NCBI RefSeq assembly: GCF_003589595.1
Contig: NW_020653856.1
Location: forward strand, 1,220,961 to 1,284,960
Reading direction: 5' to 3'
From: Hyposmocoma kahamanoa
Taxonomy: Eukaryota; Arthropoda; Insecta; Lepidoptera; Cosmopterigidae
Length of the DNA stretch: 64,000 bases
Shown here: positions 48,598 to 60,524 of the stretch, one piece after another
Layout: every line of letters starts with the position of its first letter
How positions within the stretch are numbered: position 1 is the stretch's first letter
Made by a program: the position numbers and the translations under genes
Notes under the pieces: model-generated
Databases searched by the model: none
The model's input: the letters and a program-made list of their open reading frames with translations, nothing else
Told to the model about the DNA's origin: nothing

Positions 48598-49395
48598 ATA
48601 ATAATAATAATAATCATTTATTTCGGAACTGGGTCCATAGATTGTTAGTTAAAATTACAAAATGCTTAATTCTAAGGGTTAGTTACACAATACAAAAATA
48701 CAAAAAAACAAAATAAAAAGAAACAGAATAAAACTAGGCGACTGATGGTATGCTATGAAGTCGCATCCAGTGTGCGAACATCGGCGAGTCCCAGCGTGCA
48801 GACAACGCGCTCAGGATGCGGTTGGGGCTGCCGCGCAAGCGGCTTAGCATCGAGGGACACCTCTTGCGCATAATGGCTGCAAACCCGTCTGTATGCGACT
48901 CCGCAAACATCCCCGAGGCGCTACAATAGCGCGGCAGCCCCAGCAACACCCGGAACGCGTTGTTGTATTGCACGCGCAGGCCGTTGTATGTCCTCTGCGT
49001 ATAGTTGACCCACAGACTGCACGTGTAAAAGGACTGACAATAAGATTTAAACAGTGTAATCTTTACTTGTCTCGTACAGCGTGCAAACCTGCGGGCCAAC
49101 ATGTTACAACGAACAGCCAACGACCTACGCTCCCTCTCGGTGTCGCTATTGTCAGACAGGTCATCCGTGACCCAGTGACCCAAGTACTTAAATTTCGAAA
49201 CTATTTTTAAAGGAGCGCCGCAAAGTGTTAGATTAGGTATAATATTGTAACACTTAGCACCTGCCTTAAATGCCATCAGCTCGCTCTTCGAAACATTGTA
49301 CCTGAGTCCATGAGCCACAGCGTATGACTCACAAATTTGCAACATAGACATAAGTGCTCTAATCGATGGACTGAGCAGCACCATATCGTCAGTTT
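48598..49395 (-). mobile_element. 5'-truncated LINE, end of the reverse-transcriptase ORF
   Basis: Minus-strand frame 49384-48734 (216 codons) starts right at the YADD position (DDMVLLSPS) and continues KFKYLGHWVTDDLSDNSDTE and YNNAFRVLLGLPRYCSASGM. It is followed by a short 3' UTR and an (ATT)n tail at 48598-48612. The preserved frame points to a fairly recent insertion. It splits a copy of the 8.5-kb repeat. Confidence 0.8.
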
Positions 49396-51186
49396 ATGCC
49401 GATTCGCAAAACCTTTCATCGCGATGATGGCAAGCATTATAGTGTATCGATAAAATCAGAAGGCGCACACAACTATTGAACACATTAATATTATTCTATA
49501 CCTATGCCGATGATGCCCTACGTGGTCTATATCCACCCCCAGGGGTCCACTCTGGCCAACAAGAGGTCCATGTCCGCGAAAAAGAAATAGGGATTGCGTG
49601 AAATGTCAATTAATAATTATAGGTGTAAAGCACTATGCGGCGTGGCCAGGATCACGGCAATAATATAGAAAACTTCAGGTTCACAGAAATTTATTGTAAA
49701 GTTGAGGGTAAAGAAAAGGCTGTAACAAGACAAGAAAAGGTATATGTATAAATACAGGTACAACAGTATAAAACACTCCCTTAGTACGGATTAACATAAA
49801 CAGTCCAGACACTTGTCAGTCAAGTACAAGTACAACTATTAATTACTTTGTCAAGTACATCTTGACAAAGTAATTAATAGTTTCAAGCAGTGAGCATAAG
49901 TATAATATCATTGGTTTCAGGCGTAACTGTGCGGGAATCCATTTTAAGATTTTTTTTAACTTTCTAATGACCGCTTTTGAACTTGAAATAAGTTTTTTAA
50001 TTTAATAAAAAAAAACTCAACACAAGCGCAGCTATTATGCACAATGTAACGTTTACTGGGTGCGCGGAGTGGCAAATTAAATTACTTCCATTTTTATTAA
50101 CATGGATTTCTGCAAAGTAACGCCTGAATCCAATGACATTATAATGCTCACTGCCTGAATCCATTAATTAAATTTTATTTTTTGAAAAATTTAAGAAGTT
50201 AAAAAAGATTTTTTAATAATCCCACCGCATGGTCAGCAGAAGACGACAAAATCAACTCAGCACCATATTTATTTTTAGCTTTGTTTAATTAAGTAAAGTG
50301 TTTTTCCCTCAAGCCAACCTTGCTGTGGTACCTGTAAGTTTACCAAAGAATAGAACACCACAAAGCTTTAAGATATTATGTAGTAATATGTGATGTTTAG
50401 TTAGTAATATTAACTGCGAGGCGGTATGTTTTATGGCATTTATGCTTACCAGAATGTTATTGGTATATTGAGTAAATATAGTTATTTTTGATACAAGTGC
50501 GGAAAGTTAGTCATTATTCACGAGTGTCGACGCTTCTTGGCCCGAGCCAGAGGCGAGGGTCAAGACGCGAGACAAGTGAAAATGACAAATCCGCACGTGT
50601 ATCAAACGACGTTTTTTAATACATTTGCGAAAAAACTACATTGAAAGTAAAATAAAACAGTATTTAAAAAAACTCATTTTCTGCTAGTAAATTAAAATAA
50701 TGAAATACAACCACTGCAACCATTAGTTAAAAGTCTATGGAAATCTAGTTCTAACGTGCTGTTTTTGTGTAATATTTTCTGTAATATCGGTCTGTAACCA
50801 CTTTTCTTATTATGAAGTCCTGGTACTTTTGTTTAAACTTCTTTAGGAACCCGTGCACGGTAGTGAGATACAATTTATCTGTAATACATAAAACAAATAT
50901 ATACATAAAAATCTCGCCTGTCACCCATTCAGGGGTAGGCAGAGACCTCCACTAGATACGTTCATTATATAGTATTTGTAAATAAATATAAGTTTTAATG
51001 ACGAATGACTTACTGTGCTTAAGATTTGAAACAACAGTAAATTAAAAAAAAACTGGAAAAGTTTTCTCATTTATTTTCACTCTAGCTTGGGAGTGAATGA
51101 TAAACACAGAATTACTAACTTGAAAATCGTCCTTACGAGTAGGTCTATTATGGCACAATGATTCTGCTCTTGCATTATTTTATTTT
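49396..51186. other. Intergenic, nothing recognised except a repeat half
   Basis: 49397-49460 is the second half of the repeat split by the LINE. The sequence from 49.9 to 50.5 kb repeats words found at 48.1-48.4 kb (CTCAAGTTGTAACT / CTCAAGCCAACCTT, AGCACAAAGCTTTAAGATAT / CACCACAAAGCTTTAAGATAT), so these two stretches are related copies of an unnamed repeat. Confidence 0.45.
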
Positions 51187-51414
51187 CATTGACTTACAAA
51201 TAAATGGACGACGGGTCTAATACAAAAACCACGAAAAAAATGTCCCAAGTCAACCTATTCGAAATTTAAATTGTTATGTCATCGCAGTATCGCGCTGTCC
51301 GTAGAACAAATGAAGACTAAAGCGGAGTGTCGCGCTCTGTATACGATTTTAGCGCCTTACAAGTGCGGACACTTTTTAGCGCGGACCCGACGTCCATATA
51401 ATTGTAACTCAATG
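51187..51414 (-). mobile_element. hAT-like MITE, copy 5 (228 bp, internally deleted)
   Basis: Both ends present. Perfect 8-base duplication TTTATTTT at 51179-51186 and 51415-51422. About 60 bases are missing inside compared with full copies. Confidence 0.85.
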
Positions 51415-52388
51415 TTTATTTTGTATAATGTGGCTCTATTATAGGAGTGCTGAAATCGAGATGCGGAAGCGCAGCATCAGTTTATTAAAAAAAAAACTTA
51501 AGTAAATAGCGTCAACAATTTGTCACCGGTATTATTTACAGAGCAACGCCATCTAGTGGCAGGGTGACGTATTTACTATTTAGTACTGGTTTTCAGCTTG
51601 CAATAGGCGTAAGGCTTGTGTTGCTAGATGGGACCGCAAACACATTTTTAGCCGAAAGACGTCCACTGCTGAACATGTGCCTTCCCTGACTAACCGTAGT
51701 AAGTGCTATTAGGCAAATTTTTAGAGCAACTTCATTTTCCGTTTAGCACTCGCATCTTGATCTGTAGCCGTGGCAATCTCGTTTTACCAACAATGGAGAA
51801 TGTTCGTTTTTGAAAGCTCTGTGTAAGATAGTACGTCTTATTTTCTTAATATCTCTCGGCAGTCTTCGTGATTCGGCTATTGTCGGGTTTCTATAATATA
51901 ATTACACTTGGTGCAGACTGGTTGCAATTCAATCGATTTGGAACTATATAGACTAGCTACTGCTCTGTTTTGGTTATATGTATATGTTGTTATAAAAAGG
52001 AAATAGATTTACAGTTCTACATAGTTTATATTTAAATCAAAACAACAACAATAAAGTACTCACGTAGTTCTGAATCTAAATTATTCTACGTAGATGATAA
52101 ATATAATAATTTCATGCATTGACCTATAATTTCATGCATTGACCTATGATTTCATGCTTTGCATTCGGATTTCTGAAAACTGCCGTGAGATATTAAGATA
52201 TCTATGTTTACTTACTCCGATGTGATGGTTCAGTATGTTGATGATCTCGCCATGTGCCAGATTGAGAAACATTGGACTTTTTTCGGTTTCGACTTTCACG
52301 AGACCCCTCATAATTTTAGAGGGTAATTTCCACAAGAAATCAACCTTTCGACTAAGACCAATTATTATTATTTTAGTTATCTATTTTT
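51415..52388. other. Intergenic, nothing recognised
   Basis: A short doubling of CCTATAATTTCATGCATTGA occurs at 52090-52150. Confidence 0.4.
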
Positions 52389-53960
52389 AATTGACTTCAA
52401 AAAAGGAGGATGTTCTCAATTTTCTGTATTTTTTTGTGTACTGTAAACTGGGGCGTAGCTTAGGATGCGTAGCGAGAGGTACTTTCATAAATATAAACTG
52501 GAATAATCTTCAAAACTTGGTTTATTGTATTCTTTCACAAATTTTCAGCGTCGGGTTGCATCACGAACTATCAAGATGTTCTTTCTTTTCTTATTTCATT
52601 TTTCAAAACACATTCTAATTACAAAACTATTATTCACTCAGCCAGTGATTCTACTCATAGAGTAGAGCCTAGACTACATCCCTCTTCCTCACAACTGAAA
52701 GGGTGAACATCCCTAACTGGTGCTCTACCTATGATAGGCAACTTACATCAGTAATCAGCCTTTACTATAGGCTAGCCACACACTGCTCGGAAGTTATTAC
52801 CTTACCAACAAATAAACCACCGAGGAGGCTATGGCTTTAGTCTGCCAAAAACCTATCTAAAAGGACAGACCATGACCACATCCTAATCAAACAAATCAAA
52901 ATATAATTACTCGTCAGCTATCCTAGCCAATTAGGGAACCTGACTAAATCCTAACACTTTATTTCAGCGACCCTAGCCTGGCTGAATGATCCTAACAAAA
53001 TTTCTAAACATTACTACTAAAACTTCCTAACTGTTTCCCTAAACTATCTTCAACGTGCATGCTGCCACAACGACGACACAGGCTTGAGCATCCATAGGAC
53101 GATCACCGGGTTACATCAATATTGATCTCCCAGCTGCCTTAGTCCTCATCCTGCAGCTATGCACGTTCCATCAGCTTTTCTCACTTTCTTTAACCAAACA
53201 AGAACAAACACACATATAACCCTAACAACATATCCTAACATACATATGGGATGGGGGTATTCCATATGAAGGACTCCAAATAATTAAATAAACATACTTT
53301 CCTTGAATGCAGACAGTTTTTGTTCATCTGGGAGGGTGACCACGAACTATACACACACACTGGATAATATATCTATGAAATTAAAAAAAAAAAGAAAAAG
53401 TAAGCTATATCTATCCAATCCAAATCGGTAGTCCATCATCTCCTCCCTAAGCCGGCGAATTCCACCATTTGTAAACTGGGGCGTAGCTTAGGATGCGTAG
53501 CGAGAGGTACTTTCATAAATATAAACTGGAATAATCTTCAAAACTTGGTTTATTGTATTCTTTCACATATTTTCAGCGTTGGGTTACACCACGAACTATC
53601 AAGATGTTCTATTCTTTTCTTATTTCATTTTTCAAAACACATTCTAATTACAAAACTATATTCACTGAGCCAGTGATTCTACTCATAGAGTAGAGCCTAG
53701 ACTACAGTACCTACACAAAAAAATACAGTGTTACGCAATGTTACGCGATTACTTACTCCGATATTTGTGTACCGATTTGGAAGATAATTTTTTTGTTGGA
53801 AAGGCGGTACCTCAGTAGTGAAGTGATCTCATTCCAATTTGAACAAATATTCCACATCTATAAGGTTGGCAAATTTCCGTTAAACGATTTCAACAAAACT
53901 TGGCAAATAGTGTAAAGTATGAGAGTAGTTCTAAGTGCTTATGACGGCTACAAAAAAAAC
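52389..53960 (+). repeat. Inverted-end repeat AACCGACTT family, copy 3, split by the LTR element
   Basis: The left part (52389-52441, TTGACTTCAAAAAAGGAGGA) and right part (53711 onward, ACCGATTTGGAAGATAATTT, CAACAAAACTTGGCAAATAG) belong to one copy of the repeat seen at 4609 and 17246. The right end is diverged. Confidence 0.55.
52442..53706 (-). mobile_element. Miniature LTR retrotransposon (TRIM-like), complete
   Basis: Two direct repeats of 237 bases (52442-52678 and 53470-53706) differ at only a few positions. They start TG and end CA and are flanked by GTAC on both sides (52438-52441, 53707-53710). On the minus strand, a TGGTGGAATTCGCC primer-binding candidate lies two bases inside the 5' LTR and a purine tract GAGGAAGAGGGA abuts the 3' LTR. 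The 791-base interior has no open frame above 60 codons, so gag and pol are absent. That is the definition of a TRIM; it must depend on an autonomous relative. Confidence 0.85.
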
Positions 53961-54824
53961 TTCATTTTTGGTCTCTCTGAATACAGCAGTTATTGAGTAC
54001 GTACGTGTTTCTTTCGCTCCCTAATTATCCTAGTTCCCTGGCTTGGCAGGATACTTATCAGTGGCGACGAGATCTTGTTTTTGAACGAACGTTCGCGTAA
54101 TAGTGTTTATTGGTGAAGTAAAGAAAAAAAAAGTAAATACAAAATGTCACTCAGAAAGATCGAGACGTTTGATGTCACGAAAGACAATTGGTATTTGTTT
54201 AATGATCGTCTGGAACGATACTTTCTAGTCAACAACATCAAGGATGCAATGAATTATAGGATTAAAGGTATAATTCCACGAAATTTTGAGATTGTTTTTT
54301 TTTATAAATTCTCGCTTCTCCCATGATCTAAAAGATATATTTTATTATTGACAATGGTATTTCCAGAGAAGTGTATGTAGGAATAGCCGACAACATACAT
54401 CAAACGATATTATAGTAAGTGTGCATTATTTTATAAATTGTGCATGAAAACAACCAGAGCGAAATATCTGTAACCTTGTTATAAATTTATTTCTGTCCCA
54501 ATAATTTCCACCCAAATTGCCCCTCGGTTACATAAAGCTGTTGTGATACCATTTAGGTATTTTGTAACATGAATACGTCGTATGCATTGATCTCATTGTG
54601 TCGTGCCAGAAATATTTTGGTGCAAGTGGAAAGATTACAGCGTTTTTAATAGATAGGTATTACTAATAATGTTACAAAAAGAGGGCTCTCTGGTGAAAGA
54701 GAATCATATATTTCATATTATCAATGTCACACCTACAGTTAAAAATGCAATGTCAAGGGATAATTGAGGTTATCAGCGCAAAAGCAGTGTAACCCCCTGA
54801 AATCCATTATAGAAGATAATTAGG
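53961..54824. other. Intergenic, one short open frame
   Basis: 54144-54326 is open (MSLRKIETFDVTKDNWYLFN and on). The FDVTKDNWYLFNDRLERYF pattern recalls the start of gag-like proteins of LTR elements, but only about 40 residues are there before the match fades. No other signal. Confidence 0.35.
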
Positions 54825-55940
54825 GGGATTTAAAATAAGCCAAATTCATTTCGGACATCAACTGAAGATGCAGTATCTGTGCTGGTTAGAGAAAATCTTG
54901 ACAAACATAAAAAACGCATTTCAAACGGTATTATTCGACCTAAAAAAAGCTTTCGATACTGTCTTTCTCCCCATTCTTATACACAGACTTGAAAAAATCG
55001 GTATAAGAGGAATCCCACTCAGTCTTCTCAGAGACTACTTATCGTATAGGAAACAAAAAGTAAAATTAGGAAATTACACTAGTGAGGATGCAGAGGTGTC
55101 GTTCGGTGTGCCTCAAGGAGGTGTCCTTGGACCAACATTATTCCTAATATATATATAAATGACCTTTGTAGAATGGATATTACAAATGCAAAATATTTTC
55201 GTACGCTGACGACACCGCTGTAGTCTTCGCTGGTGAAACCTGGGAAGCTCTTATGTACACCGCTGAACAAGGTTTGGAGTAGATAAGAGAGTGGCTACGA
55301 CACAGCTACCTTACCATAAATGCGGAAAAAACCAATTATATTTGCTATAGTATATACAATGACACACAACCCGGTGAAGACTTTATAATTAAATTGCACA
55401 ACTGTATTGACACAAAAACAAGATCAAGCAGTAGTTGCCCCCTCCTTCGGAAGGTTGCACAAACTAAATATTTGGGAGTCATCATGGACGCTCTCTTGGT
55501 ACCCACACCTTGAACATGTTGTCCTGCGAAATTAGGAAATTAATATTGATTTTTAAATCACTAAAGCATGTGGTGCCAACAATAGTCGCTGCGCCACATG
55601 GATCCTCTAGAGACCTGCTGAAAAAAGTATACATATCTTTAGTACAATCTGTCTTAGTGTATTGCATACCTGTCTGGGGTGCTGCGGCGAAAACGAGGTT
55701 TCTTGATGTAGAACGAGCTTAATGTAGCTTGATTGAGGTCATGTATTTTAAGAAGATGAAGTTTTGTACTGAACAGTACAACTTGTGTGAGCTCCCCTCG
55801 GTGATAAAATTGTATATTACCAGCATAGTATTAAAAAAACATAAAACTTTAGTATATGATCATAGTATCAGACAGAAAAGAAGGCAAGATCTTGTAATAC
55901 CAATTCCAAGTAGGGTAGATCAGGGCTGGTAGTTCCCGGG
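54825..55940 (+). mobile_element. Degenerate LINE reverse-transcriptase fragment
   Basis: Across several frameshifts and stops the order STEDAVSVLVRENLDKH, DLKKAFDTVFLPILIHRLEK, GVPQGGVLGPTLFLIYI, YADDTAVVFAGETWEAL, AQTKYLGVIMD, VQSVLVYCIPVWGAAAKTRF and RRQDLVIPIPS is kept. These are motifs of a Jockey-like reverse transcriptase and its C-terminal region. No endonuclease part is present. Dead. Confidence 0.85.
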
Positions 55941-56355
55941 GTATGTTGTTCTCACAGCAATAACTTTGCAAGGAAAATATGTAGCAATACATGTGAAGCG
56001 CGTCGTTAAAGCGCCAGGTGATGCGTCTTGCCTGCAGCCATTTCAGTTACTCCGGTGACGACGTGTGGCTATGTGTGTGGCTATGTGCGTGGAGCTGTCA
56101 AAATATCACGTAAGTAAATTTTTTCTTGTTTAAATTTGTTGGTTTGTCTTTGTTTATTATGGGCCGATTCATACGTAACTTTTCTAAATTGTAGTGACAT
56201 TAGTAAGGAATCTTATTGTTTGAGCATTTTTTTGATTGATTCTATTACTTTACCGGTATGTCAGTCTTCGTATAAAAACGTAATTTGGGGCTATAAGTTC
56301 CTCTCTCGCGGGGTTGGTTGTTCCTAGGAACAACTTCCCCAATTGACCTGCAATC
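55941..56355. other. Intergenic, nothing recognised
   Basis: No repeat match or coding signal. Confidence 0.4.
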
Positions 56356-56561
56356 ATAGAGCGTCATTCACGCTTTAGTCTTCGTTTATTCGATTGACAG
56401 CGAAGCAAGCAAAATTAGACAGTACTGCGATACAATTTAAATTAAACGTTTTAGCTTTTTCATATTCCTTTACATGTCACTACGTTTAAATAGGTTGACT
56501 TGGGACATTTTTTTCGTGGTTTTTGTATTAGACCCGTCGTCCATTTATTTGTAAGTCAATG
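56356..56561 (+). mobile_element. hAT-like MITE, copy 6, left end missing
   Basis: Begins inside the family sequence (AGAGCGTCATTCACGCTTTA) and runs to the normal right end (GTAAGTCAATG). No target duplication can be seen because the left end is lost. Confidence 0.8.
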
Positions 56562-56822
56562 GGCTCATGTTAAATATTTAGACAAGATGATAGAGTCACT
56601 TATGTGTGTCTCAACTGTGATTCAGATGAAGAAATGAGCGATGAATAATATTACTGATGAATAAGAATGTAGTTGTTTTTTTTTAAGTTAGTTGTGCATA
56701 ATATAAACATTACATGCATACATACAATTATAAAATAGGTGGTTTTATTTAAGAAAATCTTTGTTATTTTGTCATAATCTAGGCGGAACAATTTGCTTCA
56801 AAGGCAAAACAACGTGCCCCAA

Positions 56823-57022
56823 AGCGGGGCTGAATGTTCCGCTCCGAAATTTTTCAAAAATTTGCCTCTATGAAAAAGACTTTGAGATATTAGTAGAAGT
56901 GACTATACTTTTACAAAAAGCGGTAAACAATTTATTCAACATTTCCACATGTTGAAAATCAAATCCTACATTTTCAGTATAAAACTGCAAGTTATTTGAA
57001 AATCGGAACGTTCAGCCCCGCT
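56823..57022. repeat. Inverted repeat, arms of 18 bases
   Basis: AGCGGGGCTGAATGTTCC and GGAACGTTCAGCCCCGCT, with one mismatch, about 165 bases apart. Possibly an old MITE. Confidence 0.6.
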
Positions 57023-57106
57023 CTCCCCTACCAACACTGTATTTCCAGACAGGCAATACGACACGTTTGTGCGGCCAGCATATACAACACTTTAAATAAG
57101 GATTTT

Positions 57107-57132
57107 TATTATTATTATTATTATATTATTAT
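57107..57132. repeat. (TTA)n microsatellite
   Basis: About eight TTA units. Confidence 0.8.
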
Positions 57133-57432
57133 ATTTCATATACCTACGAGCAGGGCGTCCACAGCTATGCCAAAAGGAGGGAAAGGACCTTAAATACCGT
57201 AGATAGAAAGTTATACTGAAAAATAATTCATTTTGATTATAAAAAAAATGGAACTGATTCAAAGGTTTTTAAGTAATTGCCTGTGTGAACCGGGCATTGA
57301 ACCCGCCAGATGTGAAAAAAAACACTTGTAATTTTACTACACTGATCGAAAGCTTCAATTATAAGGATTGTTTTGTTCTAAATAACATAGCATGTTAAAT
57401 AAAAGGAAGACCATGAAATTTAAAAATATATA

Positions 57433-57656
57433 TAAATAAATAATAAATAAATAACGCACACACTCAACATAGCCCCGCACTAGGGAAACCCTGTGTCGCG
57501 GGTGCCATGGACACACACATAGACAACCACAAATTACACCCAAACTCACGAGAGAAATAATTGTAGGCCATACAAATATTTCTCCCGGCCCGGGAATCGA
57601 ACCTGGGACCTCTGCGTGGCAGTCCGGCATGGTAACCGTTCGGCCACGGAGGCAGT
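57433..57656 (-). mobile_element. tRNA-derived SINE S1, full length
   Basis: Best complete copy: head with box A (TGGCCGAACGG) and box B (GGTTCGATTCC), body and the (AATAAATA) tail. Reads GGGCCGGGAGAAATATTTGT after the head. Confidence 0.85.
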
Positions 57657-57724
57657 TGAAATATAAATATACGTACTTTTTAAATATATATATACGTACT
57701 TTCATTTCCAATCAATTCTTCTTC

Positions 57725-57955
57725 TTAGTCTAGTTCTTTATTGCGACGGTTAAGTCCCTGAAACCGATTCGTGGTATTGTGTACAAGCTGCTTATATTTC
57801 GTTCGGTTTTCGGAAACCAAACGATCAGTGGGGATAATTACTTGGTCGCAACAACGGCGAGGTGTTCTGCCTAGAGGACTCTTAGTGACCTGTCGAAGCT
57901 GTCGGGATGCCGTCGGGCCATGTGACGAAAAGAACCGAGAATAATTTGGCAGCAT
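57725..57955 (-). CDS. Unassigned 76-codon ORF
   Basis: Starts MLPNYSRFFSSHGPTASRQL and is Arg/Asn/Thr-rich (GRTPRRCCDQVIIPTDRLVS). It has no family I can name. It may be a fragment of a mobile-element protein, given the surroundings. Confidence 0.2.
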   Translation of the reverse strand: MLPNYSRFFSSHGPTASRQLRQVTKSPLGRTPRRCCDQVIIPTDRLVSENRTKYKQLVHNTTNRFQGLNRRNKELD

Positions 57956-58144
57956 GTTGTTGAAAGTCTGTTTTTTAAGTTGTTCTACAAAACTATATAC
58001 CCACCTCCTAAAAATGTCATATTCGTATTACATAGATTTTATGCATTTTGCGCTTGACGTACTATATTTATAGATGCTGCTCTGCTGCTGTAATGTTAGT
58101 ATATTTAAGTTTCTCATATGTGAATGTATAATTTTTAGTAGTAG

Positions 58145-58440
58145 TAGGGCTCCTTGTGAAGAGTTCGTCCAGGGTAGTACTGCCATCTTACCTGTTTCTG
58201 CCGCCAAGCAGTAATGTCAGCATTACTGTGCTCCGGTTTTGAAGGGTAAGGGTGCTGATGAAATTATAGGCACATGGGACTTGTCAACTTGTCTCAGGGT
58301 GACGGGCGCAGTGGTAGTGCCCCTCAGGACTTTGCAATTTAAAGTTCTGAGTGGCACTGAAACTGTTATGGACAGGCGTGTTGCTTACCATCAGGCGCAC
58401 AACTTGTTCGTCCCGTCACTTGATATTATAAAAAAAAACT
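58145..58440 (+). mobile_element. R3 repeat, full length
   Basis: From CTCCTTGTGAAGAGTTCGTC to the CACTTGATATTATAAAAAAA tail, about 295 bases. It serves as the reference for the family in plus orientation. Confidence 0.75.
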
Positions 58441-58595
58441 TTTGAAAAAATAACCATAGATTTGTTGATACAGCGGTTCACGGTATTGGGAGTATCGTCC
58501 TCGTCTAATTTTTTACATTATAATCGACGCTTAAAATGCGAAATGAGATAAGCGACACTTTTGGTCGTATCGTGTTATATATATATATATATTTT

Positions 58596-58890
58596 ATACT
58601 AAGTGACGAGACGAACCAGTCGTGTGTCTGGTGGTAAGCGTCACGCCTGTCCCTAACAGTTGCAGTGTCACTCAGACCTTTAAACCACAAACATCTGAGA
58701 GGCACTGCTACTGCGGCCAACACCCTGAGACAGTTGACAAGACCCATGTGCCTATAATTTCACCAGCACCCTTGCCCTTCCAAACCGGAACGGAGTAATG
58801 TTCACATTAGTGCTTGGCGGCAGAAATAGGTAAGGTGGCAGTACTACCCTGGACGATCTCTTTCACAAGGAGCTCTAATGCTACTAAACT
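58596..58890 (-). mobile_element. R3 repeat, full length, opposite orientation
   Basis: Same length as the copy 450 bases to its left, inverted relative to it. Begins ATACTAAGTGACGAGACGAA. Confidence 0.75.
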
Positions 58891-59519
58891 GGAATCAGCT
58901 AATGTTTCTGATTCCAGCGGTATATATAACTCAATATAACCCAAAAGTGTCGCTTGTCCCATTTTGCCTTTCAAGCGTCGTAGTATAAACAAAAATATTG
59001 ATAACTCAAAAAATAAATAAATGCAAAATATTGTCATCAACTTACTTATGCAAACCGATGTGAACGAAGGTGTAAATTAGGAAGTGTTAATCGAGATGTG
59101 AGATCTCCACATATTCTTATCGCTTACGGCTGAAGCAGCTGTTGGGTGCCCAGTTAGTCTCGCTCACCAGACGGTCTGAAATAGCCGTTTTAATGACCCT
59201 CCTTTGTTTATTATTCTTCCTGCGAGCGGCCCTGGAGACAGGTTTATTACGAGACAGCCGGGATTCAGCTGTAATACAATTCGCACACAGAAGCTACGAA
59301 ACATACCTATGTCAAAATTTGCCAAATGTCGAACACTTGCGAAATAAATATTTTCTTTGTGATGTGACATTTATGACAACTAAACGTATACGTATATAAC
59401 GAGATTGAAATACGACGCTATCGTTAGAGCTCATAATGCGCCGTCAAATAATGGTCCTTCGAGCCGAATCAAGTTGATGTAGATTATAAGACTTTTGTTA
59501 ATAAAGCAAATGATAAGGT
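58891..59519. other. Intergenic, nothing firm
   Basis: 59142-59399 is open on the plus strand (SEIAVLMTLLCLLFFLRAAL) but shows no family. Confidence 0.4.
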
Positions 59520-59559
59520 TTTTAAGTTTTATTGAATGTCACGATGTTTTACTACCACG

Positions 59560-59760
59560 ATATTCAATTATTTTTTTGTGAAATTACTCCACTAGTTTCA
59601 ATTATTAATAACAAAGGCGAACACTTAGAAAAATTCATTCGATCTGGTTGGTTTCGAACCAGTACCCTCAGGCAATCTGTGTCAAATGCTCTGCCAATTA
59701 AGCCACCGAACGAACCAGCAGACCTAACGAATTTTTTTTGTGCTTTTTGCAGATCTTTGT
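59560..59760 (-). mobile_element. tRNA-like sequence between inverted repeats
   Basis: On the minus strand 59707-59641 reads as a tRNA-like fold: GGTGGCTTAATTGGCAGAGC as D-arm region and CTGGTTCGAAACCA as T-arm. The flanks 59610-59636 and 59729-59760 are imperfect inverted copies of each other (ending GAAAAATTC and GAATTTTTTTT). The same flanks, without the tRNA-like core, frame the LINE nest at 31782-35998. It could be a SINE, but the inverted borders are unusual. Confidence 0.6.
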
Positions 59761-60524
59761 TTTTTGTTTTTACCGACATTTTTGCCTTTCGTGGTTATTC
59801 ACTGAATATAACTAATTACTGGTGTCTTAATACGGTAAGATTTCTTATAGTTTTCCCGATATTTTAGAACAGATACACGCTCCATTTAGTAGTCAAGCCT
59901 TTACCATGGAGCGTGATATGGTGCCGAAGAATCGGGAACAATCATTTGGATCAAGTTAGTAGGTAGTTTAGTTTAGTTGTATAACTGCAAAACAGACGTA
60001 TTGACATCGTTTGTAAGATGAAAGCAGATGAGCAAACTGTCGGCCATACATCATTACCACCATGTGGTGCGTTGTTTGCCAGATTTACTACAAGAAATAA
60101 CAGGCGAGTGTCCCATATAAATTACGACGTCGGTTATAGTTACGTATTGAATACTTTATGTCCTAAAACATGGCGCTCAAGAATTCCTGGTACCTATCAC
60201 ACTTCGACTTATGTTCTAAATAATATTAAGTAAGTAAAAATTAATTGTGATAATTTTGATTGATCAGGGGCAAAGAAAAGCTTGTTTTTGTACTGTCTGT
60301 TAAAAAAGTAATAACAGGAGATATTGCAGAGTAAAGTAAATTTCCAATTGTTTTTCTGTTTCAACGAAAATAGGTCCCGTTCCTGGGCACAAATTTTCTC
60401 AAGGATTATAACTCTTAACTAGATTTTTTGACGTAAGTACCAACAGTACAAGAAAAAGAGAATATAAATTAATAATGGACACTTGAGAAATGGGCCTAAG
60501 GCTACCGAAGGATATTTTTTTTCA
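59761..60524. other. Intergenic, nothing recognised
   Basis: AT-rich with short ORFs. Confidence 0.4.
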
